Both the position numbers and the translations under genes were made by a program. The notes below the pieces were generated by a model. It saw only the letters and a list, made by a program, of their open reading frames with translations, was not told where the DNA came from and did no database searches. 58,600 nucleotides of DNA from Chromera velia (lineage: Eukaryota > Sar > Chromeraceae), in the NCBI GenBank assembly GCA_018398765.1, contig JAHBMJ010005748.1, positions 8,303-66,902 on the forward strand, written 5' to 3'. Positions 1-14,900 of this stretch are shown here, in pieces. Positions within the stretch are counted from its first letter, which is position 1. Each line of letters begins with the position of its first letter.

Positions 1-3000
1 CCCCCCCCCTGATGCGCATTCTCTTTCTTTGCCTGCGCGCACTGACGGACCAGGAGCTGCTTGATGTCCTCGTCGGACTTCTGCTTCTTGATGTCCCGAA
101 GCTCATCCATAAGCTGTCGCACTCGCCTCGCCTCCACCATGTAGTCATCTGCGTGCAGGGGACCAAGGAGGCAGGCAGGCAACCAGTGCATGCAGAGGGC
201 AATGCAGATTGGTGGTAAGCAGAGAGCAGCTTCTGGCTGTTTGTGCAATAAGAAGAGAGTATGAAAGTTATAGAGTGCCGAGGTGGCAGGCATTAACCAT
301 GCATGAGTTCAATCGCGGCTGCATATGGATCTATGGATGTATATTAATGTCTTCAGACATCCATCTAGAGCCCTAGCGGCCCACCAACCTGCGTTTGCCG
401 CGTCCCCTGTGGCGAGTTGGTACAGAATGTGTTCTGCCTGCTTCTCGCGGAGTCGAAGCACTGTTGCGCGGAGCTGCAGGTCGTCCATTGTGCCAAGCTT
501 GGAGAGGGTGTCGACGTCTCTGGCGGGAGTGACGCCCTCCTTCTCGAGTTCGTACACAAGAGACGTGCTTCCCTGCATGCGTGTGCAGACAGAGAGAGAA
601 TGGGTGCGGGGGTGCATCATGGAAGAGGCGGCGCATGCATGATCGAACGACTCTATTTCTTTCCTCCTCGAATGCATTCAATCGGTAATGCCTTTACATG
701 CAGTCAAAAAACGCCGTAGCTGTTTCAAATGCCCGGTTGGAAAAAGAAAGCTTGACAATGGAAAGCAGAAAACTGAAATAAGATCAAGAGGATCAAATCG
801 GAATCCTCCCTTCGATCCTTGTCGAGAATTAACCCACACTTAGCGCCCCCCTACACCCTCCCACCCGCTTGCCCACCCGAATCATCTGATTCCTTGAGTC
901 CTCCTTGCACAGAGCCTCCAACTTGATGAGCGTGGGGCCGTCCACCTTCGATCTCCCGAAGATCGCCTCCTTGATCAGCTCCAGCTGGAAGTCCACAGAC
1001 CTGCGCTTAGACACGTCACAGACGTGTACATGCAGAAACGCGCGCGCGCGCGTGTGCGTGTGTGTGTGTGTGCGTGCGTCAATGGATAAATGAGTGCACT
1101 GGACACGCATCCAGACAAAGCCCACTGTGGCATGCGTGCATGGGTGTCTGTCGGTCTGTATGTATGCAGTGATTGAACAACTCTGTCCAGAATTTGAAGT
1201 GACTCACTGACTTGTCCATTTCTCTCTCTAGTGCCTTTTTCACATCCCTTTCAGAAGCGCTGGTGACTGCCTTGAGCAGTTCTCCCCTCAGTTTGAGGAA
1301 TTGCACGTTGTGTTGCCGTGCCGCCTCGGAGACCAGCTTCAGCTGTCGCCTGTGTTCCTCCGCCCTGTCGAAGGCTGTGTCATCATACTCAGGATCTCTC
1401 AGGGCCTGGTGCTGCTCCAGTCGGCTCTGCATACTCATTCATGCACGTGAGAGAGACGTGGGTGCGTGTTTTCGTCAAAAGACAGAGAGAGAAACAAAAA
1501 ACAATTAAGCAGCGTGAAGATGGGTCCTTAGAGGCCCCTTCTATTGGCCGGGAGCTCAACTTCATGCAATTTTGCTTGATGGATCGGAGAGGGGTCCACT
1601 GGAGAAAGTTGAAAAAAAATGTACAAACAGATTACCGACCTAATGACCAATGACAAGACATCTTACCTCATCGTCTGACCCTGGTCAGACAAACCGCACA
1701 AGCACCCAAATACTGCTCCACACAGAGAGAATGAATGATCCATCTCAGCTCTACAAAGATTGACCCGAAAAGAAAATTGACCATTCAAGATCCAGACAGA
1801 CAGACGGATGGACGGACCAACCTGAGCGTTTTCGATTTGGTCGTATGCCACCTGGTCTGTGACGTATGCCTTTGCATTGTCGAGCACCTGTCTCTTGTTG
1901 TGGTCAGACACAGAGTGCATCGCCGTGTTGTCAAAGAGGTCGATCGTGTCGGTCGTGAACTTCGAACGAAGCTCTACAAATCTGCAGGCAGGCAGCAAGG
2001 TAGACAGACCGTCGGTTCCAGATGTGCGTGCATCCTTTGTGGCATATCTTCGTCTGTCCTTCTATCATCGAGTGAAGAGACACAAAGAAAAAGGAAGAAA
2101 ACGAAAGAGCAACTTGACGAGAGCAGGGAAACCAAAGTTTGAGACAAAAACAGAGAGACAGCGTGAATGCACCAACGCTCACAGTACTGATGCTTCATTC
2201 TTTGTGGGTATTCAAAAGTCCTTGTCAACTGCCTTCACCAAGAAGTGACACATACGGTACTCTGTATAGATCTCTGAGTATACACACATCAGGATGTACA
2301 CAATTGCATAAAATCGCGCACGCACGTACCTCTTTTGGTCTGCCTCCAGTTCGTCTTCCTTCGCCTTCATCCTCTCCCACTTGGTGGAAAGGACCAAGGA
2401 GGACACTCTCTTCTCGTGCAGGGCAGCCTCACCAAGCTCAGAGCTTCCTGCCTGCTGGCGCTGCACCAAGCTCGCACCTTCAGTCTTCCTACGAACCTGC
2501 AAGGCCAGTAGGAGGTGTGTCAAGAAATTTAGGTGTTTGCACGCATGCCAATTTCAGATCGTCAACATTTCGATCATCGTGCACGAAGTGTAGTGTAAGG
2601 GCGGGGTTGAGTACATGCAATGGTTTTGCTTGTCAGCTATAGTCTCAGAGAGTGTATTTGAACAGCATACATCAATAATTCGTTCCTCCTGTCTTCCCGC
2701 TGGTACGCCTAAACCTCTCTTAGATGCGTATGGGCGTGCGTGGACGGACTGTGCCTGCATGTGCACCATCTATCATATCTGTCTGCTTGAGTGATTCAAT
2801 CGACTCTGTTGCTGACTGACTGACTCTGTCGACGGCTCCCTGGTACTCCCTGAGCCTCTCTCTGATGTTCTGCTTCTTGCACCTCTCCTGCGCGTCGTAG
2901 AAGTCCTGGTTGATGTGTCTGGTCATCTGGCGAGCTGCCACCTGCAGGGGAGGGGACGGGAGGGACATGACGGCCGTGTGCACAGAAGGCGCGAAAGGGG

Positions 3001-6000
3001 GAGAGGGAAACAGACGGGAACGTTCAGCTGTGCGGGAGAGGAATGAGAGACATACATGAAGACAAAGCAAAGGGAAGAGAGAGTGAGAAGTGGGTGAATC
3101 GTTGCAGGGTCTCATTTGATTGATTTGGAGGCAAAAAAAAAACATCAGACAAAAACAAGAAGGAGATTGGCGTGGATGGGCGGAGAAAAAGGAATTTTTA
3201 TCATCTCACCCAAACCAATGAAAAGGATCGATATGCATATAGACAGCCTCATGGGTCCATCCGTGTTTACACAGACAGAAAGGGAAAAAGAAGAAGAAGA
3301 AGCGTACCAACCTCAAAGAATGCGAAGCTGTTGTGTCTCTTCAGTTTTCTCTTCATCACTTCGAAAAGGACTTTGTGGCTGCTCTGTGCCTCCTTCAGCT
3401 CTGTTCTCTTCAATTCCAATTGGATCAACGCCTGTGAGGGGAACAGGGAGGTGTCGCCTCTCCGTGCCTGCAGCATTCCATCCATCCATTCGTCCATCCA
3501 TCCATCCATTCGTCCATCCATCCATCCATTCGTCCATCCATATATCCATCCATCCATCCATCCATCCATCCATCCATCGATTTATCGATTGATGCACCGA
3601 GCTAGAGTTTCTTCATTGTATTATTTCGATCGATCGATACACATGCTTGACACACATAAGGACCCGAGAATACTGATAACAAAGCGCGCCGAATTTCGGA
3701 AAGAATGGCACCAAATCAGTGAACAGTAAGTGAACGGGGGCTCGGCAAGAACAGCAAAAGCGTCCTCTTTCCGCCTGTCTAAGTGTTGGCGCGTCTTGCT
3801 GTCTGTTTCTTTTTTTTCACAGACGTTATGCATCTATTTCCTCATGTACATGCATGCATGAGGGCCATGTCTTGCTCCATCCGGCTTGACGTACTGACCA
3901 TTGCCACGAGAGTCTGAAGGTTTTCAATTTCTAGCAATAGACGCTCTTCCTGTTCGACGGCCTCCAGGTACTTCGGCATGTCACCCTTCAGATTGGAAAT
4001 TTCTGCCAAAACAGAGTTGTCCCTTGTTGCCTGGGTGGCGTAGATGTTCTGAATTCTCTCTCTCTTCTTCTCAGCAATCTCCAACGCTGTCTGGAGATTG
4101 TCGTGTTTCTTCTGGATCTCATCAAGCTGCCGTCTCTGGCTCTTGACCATGGCTGGATCCTGTGAGTTTGACACGAGCTCTGTCTGTGCCTTCTGGATCT
4201 CCTTCGTGGTGTCTTGAAGCTGAATGGTCAGGGCAGTGATCTCGTCGTCGAGGTTCCTGACCTCTCTCTCGAGACTGACTCTCTCGTCGGCGTGGGTGTC
4301 GCTGTATCGGGGCATGACCTTGCGAGCTGCAAATCTGAACGCGGCAGGAGAAGGGGAAGAGAGCTGGAGGAAAGCGGAGGGCAAATCACCTGCGTCGGCT
4401 TCTTCTTTCTGTGCTTGCATTTCCATTTGCTTGGTGGGTGTGTTGTTTTCTTCCACGACCATCTCGGCGTTCTGTTGAAGGAACGAAGAGACAGGGTAGG
4501 AGAGTCCGAGGTCGTCGAACTCAATCAACTCTTCTCCCACTTCGGCTGGTCTCTTGAGAGTTGACCCTCAAAATCCTTGTGGTGGTCTGCACATGTACAT
4601 ACAGAGAAGAATTTCAGGCAGACAGGCAAGCAAGCAATCATGATTGTGTTTGCTGTTTTATTTTTTCAATCAAAGCTGTTAAAGATCGCTGAGGTCTTTC
4701 TGACAAGTTTCATTCACCCGGGAAGTCTCAAGGGTGTTTTGATTCAGCACGAATTCAATTGCAAACAATTTTGGACACATGATATGTTAATTACAATAGA
4801 ATCCGATCAACCTACACCTGCAGGGCCATGTAAATGTCCGCACATCCATCAACCGGCCGGCCCACCTGCAACGACGGGCGCTGCGTTGGTCTGGCTGTTC
4901 ATCTCCTGGCTTGCCACGTCGATCATCTGGTTCACCTCTGCGCGCTTCTCCGCGTATCTGCGCTCACACATTGAGAGAGACAGAAAGGCGGGAGAGACGA
5001 GAGGCAAAAGTCAAGCTTTTGAGAGACAGGGAAACAGGTCGACTCTAATAAAGTGAAAAAGCTGAGAATGCACGTCCACTCTCTCTGATGTGCAAGCAAT
5101 GATGTGCATATGCAGGAGGGACCTGTGAGGTCAGCTGCCAGGAGTCCAGAATCCCCATCCATCCCCACGCAAAGAAAAATACAAACGTCAGCATACTCTT
5201 CAGGGAGGGCCAAAGTGTGTATTTCATATTTTGATATGCAAGTATCTCTTCGTAGAGTTCTCACCCGCATGAAGGGCTGGATCCTCCCTCCCTCTCTCTC
5301 GTCCTTTCTTTCCTGCGCTTTCAATCTGTCTTTCTCTCCCTCTCTCTCTCCCTCTCTCTTTCTGTTCATTCCACTTTTTTTTAATATTTCAAAATGTGCG
5401 TTCACTCTTTCTTTGTCGCATTACTGTTGAGTTTCTTTGTTCTTCTTCCACTGCTTTTGTTTCTCTTCTTCTTTCCTCTTTCTCCCCTCTGGCACCCGCC
5501 CCTGTCTTTTGGTCTCTGTCTGCCTGCGGGACTCCAGACTGAAGGTAGGTATGGGAAGTCTCTGGGTGGTTGGTTGGTTGGTTGGTTGGGGAAGGAGGGA
5601 CTTACTTGACTGTGCTGGTGGTGGGGTCCACCTTTCTCTCGATGGCGGGGTCTAGGGAGCGGTCTGCCTCCATGTGCTCTGTAGGCTCGCCTGCGTTGAC
5701 GATGACCCCGATGTTCTTTGTGCCGAGGGCCTTGTAGAAGGGCTTCCGGATCGCCTCTCTCTCGTACTGACCTGCATGTGCACACACATACACGCACAAA
5801 GAGAAAAAGAGGCGTGAAAGGCGATTGCCTGTGTACAAGGATGAATCGATCGATCTTGACGCCATGCAAGAGGTATGGGCTGAAATCGATCGATCGAGGG
5901 AGAATGTGTTGACATGAACGGACGACAGGACAGGACGATATTCATTCTCGTACCGTCCAGAAAGGAAGGGGCGCATAGGCAATTCGGGCGGAAGGGTTGT

Positions 6001-6388
6001 GCCGGAGACCCGGACGCTTAAAAGAAAAAAAAGACATGCAGAGAGACGGAGATTTCTGAGGAAGGCCAAAGACACAGCGTCACAAAGGCACAGATTCTCG
6101 TTTTGCTTGAGAAACCTATGAGGAAGTATGAGCGGTTTACTGAGACTTCCGGATTCTCTTCTACTGCTCAATATGCAATACAGAACTGCAACAAAGAAGA
6201 AGATTAACATACTGACTGACTGCGCTTGCTTCTGAGGTAGGCCAGGTAGTACGGAAGGAGTGCGGTTTTTTCGGATTCCACGAGGAGGTTCAGTCTCTTC
6301 TCCGCGACTTCGGGCGAGAAAGAGAGGCGGTTCTGGACCTTCGAGCGGACCTGCAACGATCGATGCGATGTGACATATATTTTATATA

Positions 6389-6456
<68 letters not shown>

Positions 6457-9400
6457 AATGAGGGACTCTCGTAGTCAAAAAATTTAAAATATAATCCAGA
6501 AGACGACGTCGTAAGAAAGTTCATGCACAAAATCTGATCGGCAGCACGCGTTCACAGCAACGTTCTAATGCATGAGTTCATCTCCACGCTCTGATTCACA
6601 TTCGTCTAATTGTGGAAGGCGTGCATCTCGAAAGAGCAAATTGATAGACACATCCACTAGTGTTCCATAGAAAGAAGTCCCTCAGAGGTTGACATATTGA
6701 TACACTCATTCTTGGGATTCTGCACATGTCTAGTAACTATTATTCCTTTATGATGATGACTGACTAGCTTCTTTCTGGCCAGAACCTCCGCCACATAGGG
6801 AGCGTTGGCGACTGCCTCGACGAACTGCTCTTCGAGGAGACGTCTGCGGGAGGCGAGGGTTAGTTGCTCGATAGAGGCCAGGATTGACGCACGCACGGAG
6901 TTCTTCATCACAGCCTCCATGTTTGCGTTCATCTCCTCTTTCCTCACCTGCAGGCCAAATCACCGACATGCAGTGCAAACACACACACGCATATTTCTAC
7001 ATACATATCTTCACAGGCATCACGCACATGCACAAACACAAAGACATCGATCAAGAGAGGAATCACAAAAGGCACAGACGGACAGCCAGCTCAAGGCGCG
7101 AAGACAGCTGGACGCACCAGGAGTAAATTCGACACCAATGAAGAATTCCAGACGGACCGATGAAGAACAAGGTGAAAAAAACAGACAGATGGGCAGTAAC
7201 AAGAACAAGCTTCCACGCAAGCAAATCAGACCAACAAAGCTGGCGACAGTCTGACCAAGAGAGCAGACAAAACCAGCCTCTGACACTGACCGACAAATTG
7301 GAACGAACCCCCAAAACATTGACTGACTGACGCGCATTCTGCTGAGCTACTGCTGAGAGCACATTGATTCGTCTCATGTCGGGACGCTTATCTGTGATCA
7401 ATGTTGCATCTCTGTCTGTCTATATCCACCTACCTCTGCTGTGCCCAGACTGCTGGAGACGCCAACAAGGCTCTTTGCCGTCCTGTACCACTCAGGATTG
7501 TCCTGAGTCACAGTGCCGGTGATGTCGTTCTGGACAGACAGAGCGTCCTGGGCCTGCTTTGCGTCGATTTCTGCTTTCTTCATGAAGAGATGCTTGGGGG
7601 GGAGAGACCTCTTTGCTTGCACATCCTTCTCCTTGGTGTTTGTCTTGGCGAAACTCTTCATCTCGTTCGTGTACCCAGAGAGCAGCTTCGTGGCCTCCTC
7701 GGCTGCAAGCAGAAGAAAGGTGCGTATAAATGCGTGCGTCAGGGGGAGGGACAGAGAAGTGTAAATGCGTGCACGCTGATCCATCGACACAATCTCTGTT
7801 AGCTTTCACTGTGACATGCTCCCCTGATGCAACCAAAAAGAAGGACGAATTAATGCGCACATATTTGTCGGATGGCATTGTGCGTCAGAGATTCGAAGGC
7901 TCACATAACCTTCTCAAGTAGATATAAAAGGATAGGAAGGATCCTCCTTTTTTTTGTCTTTTGAATTGTCTCTTGGCAGTGCTCTATTGTTCATGCAGGT
8001 ACAGGAACATATCCAAACAAATCGCTTGGCATGAAGACAGTCAGAGGGTCAGACGCATAGGTGCATGGATGGATGGATGGATGGATGGGCAGAGATGGAC
8101 AGGTACTGCATTTCTTTCATACAAAATTCTTTCACACATATGAAAGAAAATGCATGCATAGGTGATGCATCGTATTGCTTGATCTAGAGAAGCGGACGTA
8201 CCTGTGGCGATCATGTCGGTGTTCTGTTTCCTCATCTGGGCGAGGACTGCCTGGTCCTCCTGGGTCTTCAGTTCTTTCTCGACCAGTGCTTGACCAATGC
8301 ACGCATCGCCTGCCGCATTCACCGCCTTTCCGTCTCCGCAGTTGCACCTGCACGATGAAAGCACCATTCATTCATTCATGATTCACTATTACGTACAGGA
8401 AGTTTCTTCTCCAGTCTCTCTTTTGTATCAATTCACTGCGTTCGGGTTCCCGCATTTCAATCCACGGATAAAAAAGACGAACGGTGTTTTGACTGCTTGT
8501 CAAAAAGGAAGCAAACCAAAGAAAAAAATGAATGAACGAAACCAAGAGCAAGGAAGCAAAACTCCTAGGTGCCGGCTTTGAGCAATACCCCATCACCAGA
8601 AATGCATGCAACAAATGGGCGGTACAAGTCAAAATGAAAACTTGGCAATTAAGGTAAAGGAGGCATCGACCTCGCGTACACTGACGCGGTCACCAAACGG
8701 AAAAGGAAAATTTCGACGAAACTAAACGAATAGGAGATCTCCGGCAAGTGGAATGGATGGCAAAATGCGCACGATCGAAGGATAAATTTTGACTTCTTTA
8801 CTAGCAATGACTGAGTCTCTATCTGCCCCGTGCACGTACCTTGTCTTGTCTTCAGAGAGCCCGTCTGTCCCGGTGACTCCCGTCATCGTGCACTGACACT
8901 TCTGCGACGCGGAGTCGAGAACTGCTCCCCTGGCGATGCACTTGCAGGCAGAGCTCGGGTCAGTAGGGTCTTCCGCGTACTTTCCCTCTGATACTTTGCA
9001 GTTCCCGTTGGTCTCTTGGAGTTGCAGGAACACAGCTGCCCCTTTCTGATGGAAGAGATTCTCGGTGGGGACTGTAGAGTCGAGGAAGGCGGTCTTCGGC
9101 TTGCAGGCCCCATCGGTCCATGCTATTTTCTCCCCAGTGCACTCTGGCTCCGTCTTGGGCTTGCACTCCGGCGTGTCTGCAGAAGCGTCCCATTTTTTGG
9201 TGAGGTCCTTCTCGCACTGTGCCTGTGGAGTTTCTTCTGTTGCTGCAGTGGCGTCGGATGCTTCGTCAGTTCCTTCGCCTGTGCCCTCGGTCTTCGCCTT
9301 TGCTTTTTTGGCGGCCTCTCTGGCCTGAAATGCTTTCTGTGCCGCCTCCATGAGCTCCTCCCTCTCCTCCATGACAGCAGACTGAAAGATCTTCTCTTTG

Positions 9401-11748
9401 TGGTCGACTGCTGTCTCTGCCGCCTGACGGATGGCAGCAGCGACCCCCGAAGCGGAGGACTCAAGGGTTGCCTGCTTGTCTGCCAACTGCATAGCGCTCT
9501 GGATCTTCGCAGCTGACTCTCTCAACCGCAAAATCTGCTCTGCCTTCGACTTCCCACCGACTGCCACGATGTACGCTGCATCCGCGGTGGCTACTTCTTT
9601 TTTTTTGTCTCTCACCGCTTTCTCCTTGTTTTCGAGATCTTCTTTCAGATGGTCAAGCAGCGCCATCTTACTGTCATATGCTGCCGCAGCTTTGTGCTCC
9701 TGGAAGACGAGTGACTCGTCCCCCTGCTGTGGTCGTCTGGCCTCTGTCTGAAGGAACCCAGTTGTCACTTTGCACTTGTTGGCTGCATCATCCCATTCTA
9801 TTTTATCCCCGTTGCATTCGGGCTTAGGCTTGGGGACGCACGCTTTGGTATTGTCGTCCAACTTCTCAGCGGGGGTGCACGTGGGTCCACTTTGTGACTG
9901 TGCAGTTGCTGGGTTTCCGAGAACGCACTTGCCCTCTTTCCATTCGACTCCGTCTTCCGGTTTGCAGTCAGGCTCCAACTTGTCTATGCATTTTTTGTTA
10001 TCGGCGTCAAATTTTTGGGTGCGGTCACATTCCATGTTGTCGAATGCCAGTTTGGCTTTCTCGAGCGCTTCCTCTGCATCCTTCAATTCCTTGTTTTTAT
10101 CCGTGAGGGCTGTGAGCGTTGTTTCAATGTTAGTCGCGTTGTCGCCTTCCTTGAGGTTTGCAATGAGTTTCTCGATGGCGTCTTTTCTGTTGGTCAGCTC
10201 TACCACTGGACTCGCCTTCCCTCCCCTGCAGACTTCCAGAGAGGGGTCAAATTCTCCGTCCTCCTTTCCCGTCTTGCACTCCACCTGCGTGCACGCCGGT
10301 GTTTCGCGTCCTCTGGTCATGAAGAAGAGATTCTCGGCTTTGCAGGTCTTGTTTGTCACGCACTCTGCAGTGCTACAGTCCTCCCTGTCCTTGCATTGAG
10401 TTTCCTTTTTCTTTGCCTCTCCAGTCCCGGTCTCGACCTCGACCTCGTACTTGGCCCAGATATCGAAGTCCTTGCAGCTCGCATGAGGTTCTGTTTTGGC
10501 CTGCTGGAGCAGATTGAGGTCACCTCTCTCTCTTTGGGGACCCGTGCCAGCCTGCAGGGGAACGTTTGATCGATCACGCAGACAAAGGTCAAATGCGTAT
10601 TATGGTATACAGAGAAGAGAGAAGAGTCCACAATCTGCGAAGAAGCAGGAGGCGCACATCGCTCTTTCTTCCTTGAGGAGCTTGTAGACCTTCAGGACTC
10701 ATGGAGACTGAAAATTAATGCATCAGAGCTTCGAATTGGACTCGATGAAAAATGACATACACAAAGTTGAATTGAAATGAATTACGCCAAAATATAAAGA
10801 ATATGGAATGATACCATAAGCGCGATTCATTAGTTGGCTTTGGGGCTGCACTGAAGTAAAGACAACGAAGCGTTGCTGCTTTACAGACTCGCAGACCTCT
10901 CACTTACTTGCTTGTTCCGTTCCCCCTACTTTGTCTCTCGAGGGAGATTAATGCATTCCATTCATTCCAACAACTTGCAAGAGAATGGCAGATCCACAAC
11001 TATCGATAGAGAGCTTGCACAGCGGGAAAAGCGTACCATATGAAATAGAATGGGTTAAAAGAAAAAGAGAAACAGGTACAGAGCAACATATATGCTCCTG
11101 AATTTCGAACATAGGCACAGAGCTAAACCGACCTTCAGAAGCAGGTAGGGCATCGGCGTCCTCTCAAGGAAAAACGCCTGCTGCCCAGAGGTGGGCTGCA
11201 GGAACATGCACATGCATCAAACATATGAATATGAGCATGAGGGCGTGCGGATTCGTCCGCCCGTTGACCAAATATTCATTCGTACATGTGTACAGACAGT
11301 CAGTCAATACTGTAGAGACCAGATCACCTCAAAGCCGCAAGCACACCTTTCCACTGTATTAATCAATTGCGGTCGTCACTGAAGCAATGGCAGTACCCAG
11401 CAGGAATTGTTTGTTCTCTCTGCTCTACAACTTTCCGATTAGTGAAGGGAAGCAGCAAAAGATGCAGGTCGAAAAAAGAATGGATTTTATTCCTTCTTCA
11501 CCCTTCCTCTCTTCTCTTATCTCGCTGCCATTCGCATCTGATTGACGAGCGTAGCCGCACAGTGCTCTTCTCCCTGTCTGATTTCATCATCTCCGAGCAC
11601 AGAGGGAAACAGTTGAGTCAAAGAAAGACGTATCTGAATGGACCCGGATCGGACACCGCGGTATCCTTAATTGTTTTTTGAAATGCAAATTTGCACACAA
11701 ATGCACCCTCCCACACATACGCTCTCTCTTTCTCTCTCTCTCTCAGAC

Positions 11749-11847
<99 letters not shown>

Positions 11848-11957
11848 GAGAGAGAATTCGACCCACCGTGCCGCTAGTGGCCAGCTCCTCTTCATGGGGC
11901 TCTCCGGGGTACACGATCGCGCCTCCACGATCCTCTTCGACGGCTCTGACCTGTACA

Positions 11958-11999
<42 letters not shown>

Positions 12000-14900
12000 T
12001 TCCGACAAACAAGACCCCCTCAATCCCTCTGGCTTTTGGTCAGGCAACGAGAAGGGAGGAGACCAAGTGCGTTCAAACGGATACTTTCTGCATATCCTTT
12101 CTGCTTTTGCGGCCGAATACATACCTACTCATAAGGGTATGCAAGGGTGCGGCACAGAAACTGCCAAATGAACATGACCACAAAGCCAGTGCACGCATGA
12201 GCACAGACTGAAGATGATGCATGGATGCGTGCGCACCTCTGGGGCTGATTCTCTTTCGAACACCCTCTCCTTCTCCAGGCTTGCTGCCTTGCACATGGCC
12301 TCTGCATCCTTCTTGCAGTCTTCCTGTTTTGAGGGCGTGGTCTCCAGATGGCATTTCGTTTCCTCGCTGCAGCTCCACATCTCAATGAAGGACGCGATTG
12401 CGTGCTGCAGACAGAACACACGCAAACCCGAAGTCAATCGCCCACACACACGCACACAGAGACCGGGGTAAGGGTGGCAGACGGAGAGGGAGACAGACAG
12501 AGAGGGCCAGAGCGAGCAGGTTCTAAAGGTTCTTTTTATCTTTCTCCACAGTAAAAGAGCCAGCCAAGGAGAGGAAGTGACGTCAATCAGGAAGAATCTT
12601 GAGAGACACAGATGCGAAGCCATTCCATTTCGACATGATGGGAAGACGCATCGAGAATCACACGATTTCCTGCCTGGTTGAATTCAATGGCGATTGATGG
12701 TCTGCACTTTCCGTATCTTCCCTCTCGATCTCGCAAACCGTTCACAGTCCAGATTGTGCTCTCAAACACTTGTCCCGTTTGGGCGTTTCAACGTTCTTCG
12801 ACAGGAGTGTTTCTCGTTGAAAGAGGCAGAGCTGGCGGATTTGTTTTGCTCTCCCCGGAATTAAGTGAAAGCGATTAAGGCAATTAAAGTACGGACGGAC
12901 ATCGTAGATTTGGTTTCGCAGCGTTTCCACTTCCTCGGGAGTCAAGGTTCCCTTCGCTGTGTGGATATTCTCCAGAGCCATTTCTTCGGAAATCAAAGCA
13001 ACCAAGGCCTGGTCAGAGTTCCGCACTCCGGCCTTCGTCTTCGACCAAGCTTCGTTGTACGCACTGCGGAGCTCCTTCATCTGCACACAATGCAGTCAGT
13101 TTTTTGTTTTTTTGTTTGTTTGCTTGTTTCGTTGTTTGTTTTTTTGGTTGGTTGTGCTCCTTCATCTGCATGCACTCAGTTTCTTTTTTTTTTCTTGTTT
13201 GTTTGGTTGGTTGTGCTCCTTCATCTGCATGCACTCAGCTAGTTTCTTTTTTTTTTCTTGTTTGTTTGGTTGGTTATGCTCCTTCATCTGCATGCACTCA
13301 GCTAGTTTCTTTTTTTTTTCTTGTTTGTTTGTTTGGTTGTGCTCCTTCATCTGCATGCACTCAGTTTCTTTTTTTTTTCTTGTTTGTTTGGTTGGTTGGT
13401 TGTGCTCCTTCATCTGCATGCACTCAGCTAGTTTCTTTTTTTTTTCTTGTTTGTTTGGTTGGTTGTGCTCCTTCATCTGCATGCACTCAGCTAGTTTCTT
13501 TTTTTTTTCTTGTTTGTTTGGTTGGTTGGTTATGCTCCTTCATCTGCATGCACTCAGCTAGTTTTTTTTTTTTTTCTTGTTTGTTTGGTTGGTTGTGCTC
13601 CTTCATCTGCATGCACTCAGTTTCTTTTTTTTTTCTTGTTTGTTTGGTTGGTTGGTTGTGCTCCTTCATCTGCATGCACTCAGCTAGTTTCTTTTTTTTT
13701 TCTTGTTTGTTTGGTTGGCTGGTTGTGCTCCTTCATCTGCATGCACTCAGCTAGTTTCTTTTTTTTTTCTTGTTTGTTTGGTTGGTTGGTTGTGCTCCTC
13801 CATCTGCATGCACTCAGTTTCTTTTTTTTTTCTTGTTTGTTTGGTTGGTTGTGCTCCTTCATCTGCATGCACTCAGTTTCTTTTTTTTTTCTTGGCTTTT
13901 TTGACCCTTCGTTCACTCAGTCCGTTTGTCTGTTTGCGCGATGTGCAGCGCTGATGAGTATATATGCATCGAGTAGTGTACATACACAGAAAGAATGCAT
14001 CTACTACAAGAGTCACAATATGAACTCCCTCCATGGAGTTCTAGGAGGGTGCGTGGCTTGCTTGTGCACGACGGGGCAGTCAGAAACAACAAAACGATCG
14101 AAAATGAAGAAAATGCAGCAAGAGCTAGGCTGTCGTCTCCTTCCTGCCAGAAATTTTCTTTTTCTGCCCGCTTCCCTCGCATCCTTCTCCTCAGAGACCC
14201 CCCACGGTCTCCTCTCACTCACCTTCGCATCGAGAAGCTGCATGCAAAACCACATACATGCATGAAGGTGAAGTCAAGAGCAGACAAAAGTCAAGATGCT
14301 ATCGCATCAGAGGAGCAATGCGTTGTTTTTCATGGAAAGCCTTGCTGCCCTGTGGTCAGTCGGTCAGACGGACAGGCAATTCATTCAGATTGCAATGAAT
14401 GAAGCCGGTGAGAGAGAAGGTGGACAGACAAGGAACTTTCGAGAGGCCGACGCAGAAAAAAAAGAGACAGCGATGACAGACGTCAAGCAGAGAAGAGGTG
14501 AACGTCCGGCAGTCTGAAAGAGCACACCGCACGGAGAAGCTTAAAAAATACAAAAACGCCCTCTTGACGAGAAAGCTGCACAGTACCTTACCTCGAATTT
14601 TTCTTCTTTGTATGCAGTCGCCCCCTGCATCACTCACACACACACACACACACATGCATTCAGAGTCACACAGGAACCGAGCTATTTCGCACACTGCAGC
14701 CTCGAACAGGTTCGGAATCCTCCACTCAGAAAGAAGGAGAAAAGAGGGGGGGGGGGGCGCTTTCAGGATGATACAGTGGCAAGTTCATAGACAAGAAGGG
14801 GGGAAAGGACGGAGAATCACGGGCGGGCGGCAGAAAGGAACGAAGAATGATCTTTGCATGCTGTGAAACTGAAGGAAAGAGCTGAACTGCACTGGCTGCT

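Noticed and set aside
4566..4586. Alternative 21-base exon (DHHKDFE) with splicing to 4326, making 4327-4565 an intron
   Set aside because: Phase works, but 4327-4565 reads as good coding sequence in the chosen exon; the single-exon reading was preferred without certainty.
11671..12134. His/Thr and Arg/Glu repeat ORFs
   Set aside because: Produced by AC and AG dinucleotide arrays around a real 84-base exon on the other strand.
13104..13916. CRISPR-like array or repeat-protein gene
   Set aside because: Units are direct tandem copies without unique spacers, in a eukaryotic intron; open frames on both strands come from the repeat.
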